Below, piece by piece: positions 54,602-64,000 of a stretch of DNA of 64,000 nt. Both the position numbers and the translations under genes were made by a program. The stretch lies in the NCBI RefSeq assembly GCF_000721235.1, contig NZ_JOFH01000023.1, positions 135,386 to 199,385 on the forward strand, read 5' to 3'. The notes beneath the pieces were generated by a model, which searched no databases, was not told the DNA's origin, and saw nothing but the letters and a program-made list of their open reading frames with translations. The stretch comes from Streptomyces olivaceus (lineage in GTDB: Bacteria > Actinomycetota > Actinomycetes > Streptomycetales > Streptomycetaceae). Numbering within the stretch: the stretch's first letter is position 1; every line of letters begins with the position of its first letter.

Positions 54602-55444
54602 TCAGGCCTCCGTTCCGCCGGTAGAAGAGGTCGAGGCCTCGGCCGGAGCGGCGGCGGTCGCGTCGGCCTTGGGGGCCTCGGCGGCCGGAGCCGACTGCTG
54701 CGGCTTGCGCCCACGACGCTCGCCACCACCGCGGCCACCGCGGGCCGGGCGGTCGTTGCCGCCACGGGCCGGACGGTTGCCGGCACGGGCGGCCGCGTTC
54801 TCGGCGCGGACCTCGGCGATGTTCTTGACGTCGCCCTTGTAGATCCAGACCTTCACACCGATGCGGCCGAAGGTCGTCTTGGCCTCGAAGAAGCCGTAGT
54901 CGACGTTCGCGCGGAGCGTGTGCAGGGGCACACGGCCCTCGCGGTAGAACTCCGAGCGGGACATCTCGGCGCCACCGAGGCGGCCACCGCACTGGATCTT
55001 GATGCCCTTGGCGCCGGCCTTCATCGTGCCCTGCATGCTCTTGCGCATGGCGCGACGGAAGGAGACGCGGGAGGACAGCTGCTCGGCGACGGCCTGGGCC
55101 ACCAGCTGAGCGTCCGTCTCGGGGTTCTTGACCTCGAGGATGTTCAGCTGGACCTGCTTGCCGGTCAGCTTCTCCAGCTCGCCGCGGATGCGGTCGGCCT
55201 CGGCGCCACGACGGCCGATGACGATGCCGGGACGGGCGGTGTGGATGTCCACCCGCACGCGGTCACGGGTGCGCTCGATCTCCACCTTCGAGATGCCGGC
55301 GCGCTCCATGCCCTTCGTCATCATGCGACGAATGGCGACGTCTTCCTTGACGTAGTCCTTGTACAGCTTGTCGGCGTACCAACGCGACTTGAAGTCGGTC
55401 GTGACACCGAGCCGGAACCCGTGCGGGTTTACCTTCTGGCCCAT
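54602..55444 (-). CDS. rpsC: 30S ribosomal protein S3
   Basis: This 280-residue mRNA-entry protein has [25 protein letters not shown], the KH domain with [22 protein letters not shown] and the S3 C-domain ([28 protein letters not shown]). A C-terminal extension of about 60 Arg/Gly/Ala/Pro residues is longer than E. coli S3 and typical of actinomycetes. It starts as rplV ends (1-nt overlap). Confidence 0.98.
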   Translation of the reverse strand: MGQKVNPHGFRLGVTTDFKSRWYADKLYKDYVKEDVAIRRMMTKGMERAGISKVEIERTRDRVRVDIHTARPGIVIGRRGAEADRIRGELEKLTGKQVQLNILEVKNPETDAQLVAQAVAEQLSSRVSFRRAMRKSMQGTMKAGAKGIKIQCGGRLGGAEMSRSEFYREGRVPLHTLRANVDYGFFEAKTTFGRIGVKVWIYKGDVKNIAEVRAENAAARAGNRPARGGNDRPARGGRGGGERRGRKPQQSAPAAEAPKADATAAAPAEASTSSTGGTEA

Positions 55445-55821
55445 TACCGGGTTCCTTCCTTGCTGCTGACGACCACGGTGATGTGGCTGGTCCGCTTGCG
55501 GATCCGGTAGGCGCGACCCTGGGCGCGCGGCCGGAACCGCTTCAGGGTCGGGCCCTCGTCGACGTAGGCCTCGGAGATGACAAGGCTGTCGGCGTCGGTG
55601 TGGTCGTAGTTGTGCGCGGCGTTGGCGATGGCGCTGTCCAGCACCTTGCCGACCGGCACGCTCGCGGCCTGCGGGGCGAAACGCAGGACCGCCTGAGCCT
55701 CCGTGGCATCCATGCCACGGATGAGGTCCACCACGCGGCGGGCCTTCATGGGCGTGACGCGGATGTACCGCGCCTGGGCCCTGGCTTCCATGGTTGTCCC
55801 TTCAGTGTTTGTCATGGTCAT
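55444..55821 (-). CDS. rplV: 50S ribosomal protein L22
   Basis: This 125-residue protein lines the exit tunnel. [43 protein letters not shown] and the loop [24 protein letters not shown] are conserved. Starts are possible at 55821, 55815 and 55791; the first gives a short [10 protein letters not shown] leader known from Streptomyces L22. Confidence 0.95.
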   Translation of the reverse strand: MTMTNTEGTTMEARAQARYIRVTPMKARRVVDLIRGMDATEAQAVLRFAPQAASVPVGKVLDSAIANAAHNYDHTDADSLVISEAYVDEGPTLKRFRPRAQGRAYRIRKRTSHITVVVSSKEGTR

Positions 55822-55833
55822 TCACCCCGCTGA

Positions 55834-56115
55834 CTAGCGGCGCTTCGACTTCCGGTCGTCCTTGACGTGACCCCGGAAGGTGCGCGTCGGCGAGAACTCG
55901 CCGAGCTTGTGGCCGACCATGGACTCGGTGACAAACACCGGGATGTGGGTCTTGCCGTTGTGCACCGCGATCGTGTGGCCGAGCATGGCCGGGACGATCA
56001 TCGAGCGACGGGACCAGGTCTTGATGACGTTCTTGGTGCCGGCTTCGTTCTGCGTGTCCACCTTCTTTACCAGGTGGTCGTCGACGAAGGGCCCCTTCTT
56101 CAAGCTACGCGGCAT
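55834..56115 (-). CDS. rpsS: 30S ribosomal protein S19
   Basis: This 93-residue protein of the 30S head has [24 protein letters not shown] and [31 protein letters not shown], which are diagnostic. It lies 12 nt after rplB and 12 nt before rplV. Confidence 0.98.
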   Translation of the reverse strand: MPRSLKKGPFVDDHLVKKVDTQNEAGTKNVIKTWSRRSMIVPAMLGHTIAVHNGKTHIPVFVTESMVGHKLGEFSPTRTFRGHVKDDRKSKRR

Positions 56116-56127
56116 CTCAACCCGTCC

Positions 56128-56964
56128 TTAGCGCTTCTTGTTCGTCTTGCGGCGGCGGACGATGTACTTGTTCGACGCCTTCTTGGGCGAACGAGTACGG
56201 CCTTCCTTCTGACCCCACGGGGACACGGGGTGACGACCACCGGAGGTCCGGCCCTCACCACCACCGTGCGGGTGGTCCACCGGGTTCATGACCACACCGC
56301 GGACGGTCGGGCGAACGCCCAGCCACCGCTTGCGGCCCGCCTTGCCCCAGTTGATGTTGCTCTGCTCGGCGTTGCCGACCTCGCCGACCGTGGCGCGGCA
56401 GCGCTGGTCGACCAGGCGGATCTCTCCGGACGGCATGCGCAGGTGGGCCATCGAGCCCTCCTTCGCGAGCAGCTGCACGGAGGCACCGGCGGAGCGGGCG
56501 AACTTGGCGCCGCCACCGGGACGGAGCTCGATCGCGTGGATCGTGGTACCGACCGGGATGTTGCGGAGCGCCAGGTTGTTGCCCGGCTTGATGTCGGCCC
56601 CGGGACCGTTCTCGACGCGGTCGCCCTGCTGCAGGTTGCGCGGGGCGAGGATGTAGCGCTTCTCGCCGTCGGCGTAGTGCAGCAGCGCGATGCGCGCGGT
56701 GCGGTTGGGGTCGTACTCGATGTGCGCGACCTTCGCCGGCACGCCGTCCTTGTCGTGCCGACGGAAGTCGATGACACGGTAGGCGCGCTTGTGTCCGCCA
56801 CCCTGGTGGCGAACGGTCACACGACCGGCGTTGTTACGGCCGCCCTTGCTGTGCAGCGGGCGGACCAGCGACTTCTCCGGCGTGGACCGCGTGACCTCGA
56901 CGAAGTCGGCGACGCTGGAGCCGCGACGGCCCGGCGTAGTCGGCTTGTACTTGCGGATTCCCAT
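56128..56964 (-). CDS. rplB: 50S ribosomal protein L2
   Basis: This 278-residue protein is near the peptidyl-transferase centre. [18 protein letters not shown], the strongly conserved [30 protein letters not shown] with the functional histidine, and the basic tail are complete. It is separated from rplW by 40 nt. Confidence 0.98.
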   Translation of the reverse strand: MGIRKYKPTTPGRRGSSVADFVEVTRSTPEKSLVRPLHSKGGRNNAGRVTVRHQGGGHKRAYRVIDFRRHDKDGVPAKVAHIEYDPNRTARIALLHYADGEKRYILAPRNLQQGDRVENGPGADIKPGNNLALRNIPVGTTIHAIELRPGGGAKFARSAGASVQLLAKEGSMAHLRMPSGEIRLVDQRCRATVGEVGNAEQSNINWGKAGRKRWLGVRPTVRGVVMNPVDHPHGGGEGRTSGGRHPVSPWGQKEGRTRSPKKASNKYIVRRRKTNKKR

Positions 56965-57004
56965 TTCTCAGTCCTCGTCCGATTCCGGACGATCCGGACC
57001 TCCG

Positions 57005-57424
57005 TCAGGAGGTCGGACCGCCGAAGATGTCGATACGGTCGCCCTCGGCGAGGGTCACGATCGCGCGCTTGCTGTCGGCACGCTTGCCGAAGCCCGTGCG
57101 GGTCCGCTTCCGCTTGCCCTGGCGGTTGATCGTGTTGACGCCGGTGACCTTGACCGAGAAGACCGCCTGGACGGCCTCCTTGATCTGGGTCTTGTTGGAG
57201 CCCGGCGCGACGACGAACGTGTACTTGTTCTCGTCGAGGAGCGCGTAGCTCTTCTCGGAGACGACCGGCTTCAGCAGCACGTCACGGGGGTCCGTGAACG
57301 CCTTGCTGGCCGGGGTGACGACGGTGTTCTTGCCCTCGGCCTCGTGGCGGCGCGCCTTGGCGACGCGCGCGGCCTTGGCGGCCTTGGCCGCCTTGGAGGC
57401 GATGCTCGGGTGACGCGTAGCCAT
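57005..57424 (-). CDS. rplW: 50S ribosomal protein L23
   Basis: This 139-residue protein forms the trigger-factor docking site at the tunnel exit. The core [45 protein letters not shown] is conserved. It has an N-terminal Ala/Lys-rich extension of about 40 residues. Its ATG overlaps the rplD stop by 1 nt. Confidence 0.97.
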   Translation of the reverse strand: MATRHPSIASKAAKAAKAARVAKARRHEAEGKNTVVTPASKAFTDPRDVLLKPVVSEKSYALLDENKYTFVVAPGSNKTQIKEAVQAVFSVKVTGVNTINRQGKRKRTRTGFGKRADSKRAIVTLAEGDRIDIFGGPTS

Positions 57425-58083
57425 CAGGCTTCGCTCCCTTCGGTGTCAGCGGCCTTGTTGGGGCCAGACACGAAGGACTCGAAAGCGGCCTGGGTGAAGA
57501 CCACGTCGTCCGAGACGAGAACGTCGTACGTGTTCAGCTGGCCCGGCTCCAGGATGTGGATCTGGGGCAGGTTGCGGGCGGACAGCCACGCGGCCTCGTC
57601 GGCGCGGTCGACGACCAGGAGCAGGTTCTTGCGCTCGCTGATCTTGCCGAACAGCGTCCGGGCGGCCTTCGTGGACGGGGTCTCGCCCTCGATGACGCCG
57701 GAGACGACGTGGATGCGGTCGTGGCGGGCCCGGTCGGTGAGGGCGTGGCGCAGGGCCGCGGCCTTCATCTTCTTCGGGGTCCGCTGCGAGTAGTCACGCG
57801 GCTGCGGGCCGTGGACGACGCCACCGCCGGCGAACTGCGGCGCGCGGGTCGAACCCTGGCGGGCGCGGCCGGTGCCCTTCTGGCGGTACGGCTTCTTGCC
57901 GCCACCACGGACCTCGCCGCGACGCTTGGTCTTGTGCGTGCCCTGGCGGGCAGCGGCGTTCTGCGCGACGACGACCTGGTGGATCAGCGGAATGCTGATC
58001 TTCTCCACGCCGAAGATCTCCGCGGGGAGCTCGACGCTTCCGGTCTTCTCGCCGGCAGGCGAAAGGATGTCAACAGTGCTCAT
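57424..58083 (-). CDS. rplD: 50S ribosomal protein L4
   Basis: This 219-residue protein has [25 protein letters not shown], then the tunnel loop [43 protein letters not shown] at 58083 gives the family length. L4 represses the S10 operon in E. coli; in Streptomyces this is not established, but the operon has a long leader. Confidence 0.97.
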   Translation of the reverse strand: MSTVDILSPAGEKTGSVELPAEIFGVEKISIPLIHQVVVAQNAAARQGTHKTKRRGEVRGGGKKPYRQKGTGRARQGSTRAPQFAGGGVVHGPQPRDYSQRTPKKMKAAALRHALTDRARHDRIHVVSGVIEGETPSTKAARTLFGKISERKNLLLVVDRADEAAWLSARNLPQIHILEPGQLNTYDVLVSDDVVFTQAAFESFVSGPNKAADTEGSEA

Positions 58084-58090
58084 CGGTACC

Positions 58091-58735
58091 TCAGGCCCCC
58101 TTGGCCGCGGTGCGGACCAGGACGAGGCCGCCGTTCGGACCGGGAACCGCGCCCTTGATGAGCAGCAGACCCTTCTCCGCGTCAACGGCGTGGACGGTCA
58201 GGTTCTGGGTGGTGACCCGCTCGTTGCCCATGCGGCCGGCCATGCGGAGGCCCTTGAACACGCGGCCCGGGGTGGCGCAGCCACCGATGGAACCGGGCGA
58301 GCGGTGCTTGCGCTGGGTGCCGTGTCCGGCGCCGAGGCCCTTGAAGTTGTGACGCTTCATGACACCGGCGAAGCCCTTGCCCTTGCTCTTGCCGGTGACG
58401 TCGACCTTCACGCCGGACTCGAAGACCTCGGCGCTGACTTCCTGACCGAGCGTGTACTCGGAGGCGTCGGCGGTACGGATCTCGACGAGGTGACGGCGGG
58501 GGGTGACGTCGGCCTTGGCGAAGTGGCCCTTGAGGGGCTTGTTCACCTTGCGCGGGTCGATCTCGCCGAACGCGATCTGGACGGACTCGTAGCCGTCGAC
58601 GTCGTTCGTGCGGACCTGGGTGACGACATTGGGGCCGGCCTTGACGACGGTGACCGGGACGACGCGGTTGTTCGCGTCCCACACCTGCGTCATGCCGAGC
58701 TTCTCGCCCAGGATGCCCTTGATCTGCTTAGCCAT
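58091..58735 (-). CDS. rplC: 50S ribosomal protein L3
   Basis: This 214-residue protein has [31 protein letters not shown] and the W-loop region [54 protein letters not shown], diagnostic of L3. It lies 17 nt after rpsJ. Confidence 0.98.
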   Translation of the reverse strand: MAKQIKGILGEKLGMTQVWDANNRVVPVTVVKAGPNVVTQVRTNDVDGYESVQIAFGEIDPRKVNKPLKGHFAKADVTPRRHLVEIRTADASEYTLGQEVSAEVFESGVKVDVTGKSKGKGFAGVMKRHNFKGLGAGHGTQRKHRSPGSIGGCATPGRVFKGLRMAGRMGNERVTTQNLTVHAVDAEKGLLLIKGAVPGPNGGLVLVRTAAKGA

Positions 58736-58752
58736 TCTCAGATCACCGGCCT

Positions 58753-59061
58753 TCAGAGCTTGATCTCGATGTCGACACCGGCCGGGAGGTCGAGTCGCAT
58801 CAGAGAGTCAACGGTCTTGGGGGTCGGGTCGAGGATGTCGATCAGGCGCTTGTGCGTGCGCATCTCGAAGTGCTCGCGCGAGTCCTTGTACTTGTGCGGC
58901 GACTTGATGACGCAGTACACGTTCTTCTCAGTGGGCAGCGGCACCGGGCCCGCGACCGACGCACCAGTGCGAGTCACCGTCTCGACGATCTTCTTCGCCG
59001 AAGAGTCGATGACCTCGTGGTCGTAGGCCTTGAGCCGGATGCGGATCTTCTGTCCCGCCAT
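58753..59061 (-). CDS. rpsJ: 30S ribosomal protein S10
   Basis: This 102-residue protein (also the NusE antitermination factor) has [34 protein letters not shown] and [39 protein letters not shown]. It is the first gene of the S10 cluster, followed closely by rplC, rplD and rplW, and is preceded by a 543-nt gene-free region. Confidence 0.98.
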   Translation of the reverse strand: MAGQKIRIRLKAYDHEVIDSSAKKIVETVTRTGASVAGPVPLPTEKNVYCVIKSPHKYKDSREHFEMRTHKRLIDILDPTPKTVDSLMRLDLPAGVDIEIKL

Positions 59062-59604
59062 GGCTACTCAGTAGTCCTGTCTCTCGTAACGCTCTGGACC
59101 CGGTGGCCCTTGTCCATTCCGCTCCCCCTCCGACCCACGCGGTCGGGCGTGTCGCGCTCTCGCTGACATGAATGTCCCTGGCGGGACTTCCCTGCAGTGG
59201 GAGTCGCGGGCCCTTCCGGAACCGCAGACCGGGGGCGAGAGGCCCACCGGGTGCCTGGCCTGCACCCCGCTGACGCTTCCCGGAAGATTCCCGTACGTCC
59301 GCCCCTGAGCAGGAGCGACGAGTACTGTGGGACTCGCTTCCGGTCCCCCCGGCGGGAGGCGCGCAGCATCGGCACTCGACCGAGCAACCCCGCTAGTCTG
59401 CCATACGGGGCGCGAGGGTGGCCAATCGGGGCGGGGAGGATACCCCGGGGGTGATAGAGATCAAACCCAGCCCGCGACTCACCCCTGGACCGGGCGACAC
59501 CGCCCAGTTGTTTCTCGGCAACCCGTAGCCGGACAACGACAGGCCCCGGGCCGCCGGGACGGCCGGCCTTACGGACGATCAGCCGGGCCGCCGGCTCACA
59601 CGGC
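59062..59604 (-). promoter_or_regulatory. S10 operon promoter region and long leader
   Basis: This 543-nt stretch separates the immunity gene from rpsJ and has no plausible gene. A tentative promoter is TTGGCC (59420-59425) and CAGACT (59395-59400) with 19 bp between on the minus strand, which would leave a leader of about 330 nt. The leader contains a perfect GTCCC-TGGC-GGGAC hairpin (59172-59185) and CTTCC-C-GGAAG (59276-59286). A leader of this length could carry ribosomal autoregulation, but no L4-type target was recognised. Confidence 0.5.
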
Positions 59605-59985
59605 TCAGGATGAGGCTTCGACGGCCCGCTCGACACTCTCGGGGCTCGCACCTGTGGCAACGGAGACCGTGAAGCTGTACGTGTCGTCACAGAAGATCAG
59701 CTCTTCGACCGAGGGAACCAGACCTCGGTACCAGACGGCGAACCGCGCGGCGAGGCGCAGCGGTCCCTCCAGGTAGAGACATGTCCCGTCGATGTGGGAA
59801 CGCCCCTCGATGCGGCCTTCGGTTTCCCCATAGGTCCACGCGACATCCCGCACCTCGCGTCCGGGAGTCGCGTCGCTGCTGACGGTGACCTCGGCGTCGG
59901 GCCAGTCCGACCGAAGCGCTCCGACAAGAACGTCGCGGTCAACGGCCTGACCGCTCTTCCCTTCGAATACAGCGAGGTAGGTCAT
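59605..59985 (-). CDS. Probable immunity protein of the RHS toxin
   Basis: This 126-residue acidic protein has no recognised domain name. It is a compact alpha/beta protein with MTYLAVFEGKSGQAVDRDVLV at the start, a central ARFAVWYRGLVPSVEELIFCDDTYSFTVSV and no signal peptide. It begins 13 nt after the toxin stop codon, and its ATG has a perfect GAGGAG site. That order, toxin then small acidic protein, is the rule for polymorphic-toxin immunity genes. The assignment rests on position, size and charge; the sequence is vaguely like SitI3-type immunity proteins. Confidence 0.7.
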   Translation of the reverse strand: MTYLAVFEGKSGQAVDRDVLVGALRSDWPDAEVTVSSDATPGREVRDVAWTYGETEGRIEGRSHIDGTCLYLEGPLRLAARFAVWYRGLVPSVEELIFCDDTYSFTVSVATGASPESVERAVEASS

Positions 59986-59998
59986 GAATCTCCTCAAA

Positions 59999-62900
59999 TT
60001 ATGGAGCTACGACAACGCGGCCCGGGACACCGTGTTGCTGCATCAATCCTTGGAAGAAGGGTACCGCGTCCGGATGATTCGTCACGACGCGCAGTCCGTT
60101 CACCGGATTCCCCGGGTCATTGACCACCGCACCGTAGCGCCGGAACTCGTCGTCAAGGTCGGCGACGATCTTGTTGCGGATAAACGGCGGCATGTTTGAA
60201 GCAGGCAGGAAGGGGCTTGCGTTCGGCTTCCCGACATGTTTGGCGTCGAGCAACTCGGACGTGTGGGTGTCTATACCGTCCGCCCAGATTTTCTCCCCTC
60301 CCCCCGTGGCTCTGTATTCGGTGGGGCCACAGTGCTTGATCTGGTAAGCACGGGCTGCTGGGTTGTTGTAGCCGCCCGCGGCCTGCACTTCTCTGGAGTG
60401 CTTCCACGCAGTGATGCAGGGAGCCAGACCTTGCGGGTCGGCCCAGCGATGTGGATTATTGACGTAGGCGGAGGGATTAGGCGCAGGTATGAGACCCAAG
60501 GGGTCGGCTGTGACATAGCGTGCAGTTTCCGGGTCGTAATGCCGGAAATAGTTGTAATGCAGAGATGTTTCGGGGTCGTAGTATTGACCGGGGAATCGCA
60601 GCGGGGTGTAGGCCGTGGCCGTTCGGTTCCAGGCCGTCGTGCCCCATAGCGTGCTGCGTGCACGCCAGCTTATTTCACCCTCTTCGTTCACCAATTCACG
60701 CGGAGAACCGACCAGATCCGTTATGATGGCGAAGAATCGACGATCTATTTCCTGCTGGGGTGCGTTCGCGAGCGTGATCCGCTCGGTCTGGGCGGTTGGT
60801 CTGAGCCCGTCGTGGTCCCACGTCAGAGTGACCTCGTGGACGTCACCGGAGGCATGGGACGTCTGTTCGCACAGGGTCGCGCCGTCCCAGCTGAAGTCGA
60901 CATGCTCCGTGATGCCCTGGCCGTTCGGGTCGACGCGCTTCTTCGCGATCCGCCGCCCCAGCGGGTCGTATTCGTAGAGCCACCGCGTTCCGTCCGGACT
61001 GGTGACCTCCGTCAGCCGGTCTTCCACGTCCCACGTGTAGCGCCACGTGTCGGGTCTGCGGCTCAGGCGCGTCTTCTGACGGAACACGACGCGACCGAGC
61101 CCGTCGTGTCCGTAACGGACTCTGCCCGCACGGGTGAGGCGCGTCCCCCGGTAGGCACGGCCGCCGACGGCTTCGTGTCCGGCGAACGACGACGGCCAGG
61201 CAGCAGAGGTCTGGTTGCCCGCGGCGTCGTATGCGTAACGCTCGGTCCAGCCCTCGGCTTCGACAGCAGTCACCCTGCACGAGTCGTCGAGAGCGAAGCG
61301 TCTGCTGCCATCGAGTTGGTCGTCGAGCCCGATCAGATTGCCATCCGCTCGGTAGGCGTAGCCGCGATGCTGGATCTGACGTCCGTCGGCTCGTGCCACC
61401 GTCTGCGTGAGAAGCCGCCCCACGTCGTCGAAACGCTGCTCCGTGGCGACCACACCGGTGATCTGCCGGAAGACCTCATGGCCTGCTCGGTCACGGCCAT
61501 AGAGGACGCTGCGGTCGGCTGCGACCAACTGCGAGGGCAGCCCCGTCGAGTCGTACTCCCAGCGGCTGACGTGTCCGATGGGCGTGGTCCGCCGGACTCG
61601 ACGTCCGCTCTCGTCGTACACGTGGCTGACTCGCCGCCCGTTCACGCTCTCGGCGGTGAGTCGTCCTGCGGCGTCCCAGCTTCGCGTCAAGTGGGCACGA
61701 GGGCCGACGGCCTCGACCAATTGCCCCACCGGGTCGTACGTGAACGTGGTGACCTGGCCGGCGGCGTCCTTACGGATTACCCGCCCCAGCCTGTCGTAGT
61801 CGAACCGTATGCGCTGGTCCAGGGCGTTGACGGTCTCGACGAGACGGCTGGCCGCATCGAGTGTGTACGACAGCGTGCGGTCGTCGAAGTCCGTCTCTTC
61901 CACCAGTCGGCCGGCGAGGTCATAGGTGTATGTCCAAGCCAGGCCCTGGGGGTTGACGACTTTGGTCAGCCTCAGATCGGCGTCGTGTGTGAACTCGTAG
62001 CGGGCGCCGTCCGACTCGACGCGCGCTGCGAGCAGGTCGAAGTGGGTGTACTCGTAGCGGGTGACCAGTCCGACCGGGCTGGTGTGCGCGACGCAGTTGC
62101 CCTCGCCGTCGTACTCCCAGGATTCGGTTGCGCCGTCTGCCGCCGTCCGTCGAGCCAGTTGACCCTGCGTCGTCCACTCGAAGCGGGTGACGGCCCCCAG
62201 TTGATCGGTGTACGTCACAGGCCGTCCGAAGGCGTCCCTCTCGTAAGTGACGGTGCCACCGGCCGGGTTCGTAACCTTCATCGGCAACCCGGCGGCATCA
62301 CACCGAACGGTCGTGGTCCGCCCGCCCTCGTCGGTGACGGCGGTGATTCGGCCTGCGTCGTCGTAGGAGAAGCGAGTGACTCCACCAGTCGGGTCAGTAG
62401 TCGCCGTCCGGTTTCCCCGGCCGTCGTAGTCGTGCCGGAGGGTGGTCGCGTCGGGCAGCGTGATCAGGGTGGGCCGACCCAGGGCGTCGTATGCGTACTG
62501 AACGGTCGCCCCGTCGGCCCGGGTGACGACGAGCGGCTGTCCCTCCGTGTTGTTCGCGAAGGAGGTCGAGGCGCCCAGAGCATCCACCCACTTCACGACA
62601 TGGTGATGTTCGTCGTACTCGGTACGCACCGTCACGCCGAGAGGGTCTGTCTCTGCGACGACCTGGCGCTCGCCATTGACTACGAAGCGACTGGTGGCTC
62701 CCTGCCCCGTCGTGTACGACGTGACCGCGTGCCCAGGCCACTCGGCGTCTTCGACGCCGTAGACGAAGACGCCACTGAGGTGACCGGCATCGCCCTCCTG
62801 CCTGACACAGCGGTCCTGGCTGTCGTACCAGTACGCGTAGCGGGATCCGTTGCTGTCTGTCCAGGACGTGATGCGCAGCCGTTCGTCGTAGGTGAGAAGC

Positions 62901-64000
62901 GTCGATGCGTCCGGGGACTGAGTGACTGCGGTCAGATTTCCGTCGGTGTACGAGTATCGCCTGACGGTGACAGGCCGCGGCCCGTTCACGAGGCTCAACG
63001 CGGTGACGCGCCCGTCGTCGACGGTGAGTTCGAGGCAGTATCCGGCTGAGTGACGCACAGCCAACGGAGTACCGAATTCATCGTGGTCGAAGGTGATCTC
63101 GTTCCCGTTCCGATCGGTCACGCGGGCAATGAGTGCGACACCGTCCCCACCGGGAGGAGCGAAGTGGCGCGCGTGCCCCGAGATCGGATCGTCCACTCGG
63201 TACCCGCCGTCTGCACACCGCGTGAGCGGGCGACGCGGTCCGCTGGCGGGCATCACCGGCCGCTCGGGGCCCTCTGGACGCGGGTAGTCGAGGAGCAGAC
63301 CGTCTTCGGTGACGAAGACGACGCCGTCCTCGTCTTCCTCCAGCCTCTGGTCGATGGTGGAGGCCCAGGTGGGGCCGAACCACCAACCGGTGCGGTACAG
63401 GGAAGAGCAACGACGCGTCACGGTAAGTGGGAGGACGCCTGGCAGAACCACGTCGGTCTGGTCCAGATACATGGCGCCACTGGCGACATCCACGGGGTCA
63501 CCACATCCCCGGACGACTGTCCTGACTCGGTTGTAGGCACCTTTCGCGCCGTCCACGACCATTCCGCGGGCGTTCTTGCCCAGGCCGCGGAGGGCCAGGC
63601 CCATGCCCTTCAGACCGCCCTTGATCCCCTTCATGGCCGCCATGCCGCCCTTGAGGCCCTTGGCCAGCCCGCCGAGGGTGGTGAGCCCCTTCATGCCAGG
63701 GATGCAGTCCAGCGCAGCCAAGCCCACGTCCCACAGCGACGCCTGCCCCTTGCTGTACTTGTAGAGCGTGTCCGCGAGCACGACCAGCGCCGCGACCAGC
63801 ACGATCGCGCCCAGGATCGGGCCACCGATGATCATCGCGACGATGCCGACGACCGCGACGACCACCTTGCAGACCGCGACGATCGAATCCCAGTTGTCCG
63901 TGAACCAGTCCCCGATGTCCTCCCACCACGACCGGTTCTGAATCCCCGCGTCCGACGCCTCGTCGATCTTGTTCTTCGCGTCCCGCGCCGCCTCGTCACG
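59999..64000 (-). CDS. RHS/YD-repeat polymorphic toxin, N-terminus beyond the window
   Basis: At least 1333 residues are visible and the frame is open to the last base. In order: a WW-rich linker and two hydrophobic helices (VVAVVGIVAMIIGGPILGAIVLVAALVVLADTLY); a Gly/Lys-rich hinge; a DUF6531-like segment (CGDPVDVASGAMYLDQTDVVLPG); about 20 YD repeats of the type Y-x-YD-x2-GR; and the RHS core end (ARYVTADPLGL ... DPQGL). The C-terminal 130 residues have ADGID and LLDAKHV, the D...DxK pattern of a restriction-endonuclease-fold toxin. Such proteins are contact-dependent DNases delivered to neighbours. Start and export signal lie outside. Confidence 0.92.
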   Translation of the reverse strand, partial: RDEAARDAKNKIDEASDAGIQNRSWWEDIGDWFTDNWDSIVAVCKVVVAVVGIVAMIIGGPILGAIVLVAALVVLADTLYKYSKGQASLWDVGLAALDCIPGMKGLTTLGGLAKGLKGGMAAMKGIKGGLKGMGLALRGLGKNARGMVVDGAKGAYNRVRTVVRGCGDPVDVASGAMYLDQTDVVLPGVLPLTVTRRCSSLYRTGWWFGPTWASTIDQRLEEDEDGVVFVTEDGLLLDYPRPEGPERPVMPASGPRRPLTRCADGGYRVDDPISGHARHFAPPGGDGVALIARVTDRNGNEITFDHDEFGTPLAVRHSAGYCLELTVDDGRVTALSLVNGPRPVTVRRYSYTDGNLTAVTQSPDASTLLTYDERLRITSWTDSNGSRYAYWYDSQDRCVRQEGDAGHLSGVFVYGVEDAEWPGHAVTSYTTGQGATSRFVVNGERQVVAETDPLGVTVRTEYDEHHHVVKWVDALGASTSFANNTEGQPLVVTRADGATVQYAYDALGRPTLITLPDATTLRHDYDGRGNRTATTDPTGGVTRFSYDDAGRITAVTDEGGRTTTVRCDAAGLPMKVTNPAGGTVTYERDAFGRPVTYTDQLGAVTRFEWTTQGQLARRTAADGATESWEYDGEGNCVAHTSPVGLVTRYEYTHFDLLAARVESDGARYEFTHDADLRLTKVVNPQGLAWTYTYDLAGRLVEETDFDDRTLSYTLDAASRLVETVNALDQRIRFDYDRLGRVIRKDAAGQVTTFTYDPVGQLVEAVGPRAHLTRSWDAAGRLTAESVNGRRVSHVYDESGRRVRRTTPIGHVSRWEYDSTGLPSQLVAADRSVLYGRDRAGHEVFRQITGVVATEQRFDDVGRLLTQTVARADGRQIQHRGYAYRADGNLIGLDDQLDGSRRFALDDSCRVTAVEAEGWTERYAYDAAGNQTSAAWPSSFAGHEAVGGRAYRGTRLTRAGRVRYGHDGLGRVVFRQKTRLSRRPDTWRYTWDVEDRLTEVTSPDGTRWLYEYDPLGRRIAKKRVDPNGQGITEHVDFSWDGATLCEQTSHASGDVHEVTLTWDHDGLRPTAQTERITLANAPQQEIDRRFFAIITDLVGSPRELVNEEGEISWRARSTLWGTTAWNRTATAYTPLRFPGQYYDPETSLHYNYFRHYDPETARYVTADPLGLIPAPNPSAYVNNPHRWADPQGLAPCITAWKHSREVQAAGGYNNPAARAYQIKHCGPTEYRATGGGEKIWADGIDTHTSELLDAKHVGKPNASPFLPASNMPPFIRNKIVADLDDEFRRYGAVVNDPGNPVNGLRVVTNHPDAVPFFQGLMQQHGVPGRVVVAP

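Overview
The window is chromosomal DNA from a high-GC actinomycete, almost certainly a Streptomyces. The evidence is very high GC with GC-ending codons, frequent GTG starts with 4-nt ATGA/GTGA overlaps, a histidine-tailed GroEL1 behind two CIRCE operators, DUF397/DUF5753 regulator genes, an ECF42-type sigma factor, and two intergenic sequences that I recall as dispersed Streptomyces repeats. Gene order matches the conserved core block running from the S10/spc/alpha ribosomal clusters to groES-groEL, read here in reverse, so most core genes are on the minus strand.

Layout. 1-11.6 kb: end of a short-chain dehydrogenase gene, an unknown protein, groES-groEL, two tandem polysaccharide-deacetylase lipoproteins, a methyltransferase, an ECF sigma factor with its DGPF/YCII partner, an LCP cell-wall ligase and a LacI-type regulator. 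11.7-18.7 kb: a four-gene, translationally coupled operon (Trypco1 domain, trypsin-VMAP-C, MoxR AAA+ ATPase, vWA/pseudokinase/MinD-like giant). It matches the computationally predicted VMAP ternary conflict systems and has a palindromic operator candidate upstream. It is the most interesting accessory system here. 18.7-28.3 kb: the t6A tRNA-modification genes (tsaD, rimI, tsaB, tsaE), alr, acpS, the NAD(P)HX repair enzyme, a degenerate L,D-transpeptidase-like protein and a small ORF behind an iron-box-like palindrome. 28.3-31.5 kb: an Rpn-family nuclease gene with a separate duplicated C-terminal fragment, then a WhiJ/AbaA-type regulator set (HATPase, HTH-DUF5753, DUF397). 31.4-37.9 kb: glmS, a lipoprotein, coaA, a DUF389 membrane protein and glmM, so both dedicated steps from fructose-6-phosphate to glucosamine-1-phosphate are close together.

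38-59.1 kb: the translation core. It comprises rplM-rpsI, truA, rplQ, rpoA, rpsK, rpsM, rpmJ, infA, map, adk, secY and the whole spc and S10 clusters back to rpsJ, with several intercistronic hairpins and a roughly 330-nt S10 leader. 59.6-64 kb: a very large RHS/YD-repeat polymorphic toxin, cut by the window end, with a restriction-endonuclease-like C-terminal tip and a probable immunity gene 13 nt downstream.

No rRNA, tRNA, CRISPR array or complete insertion sequence was seen.
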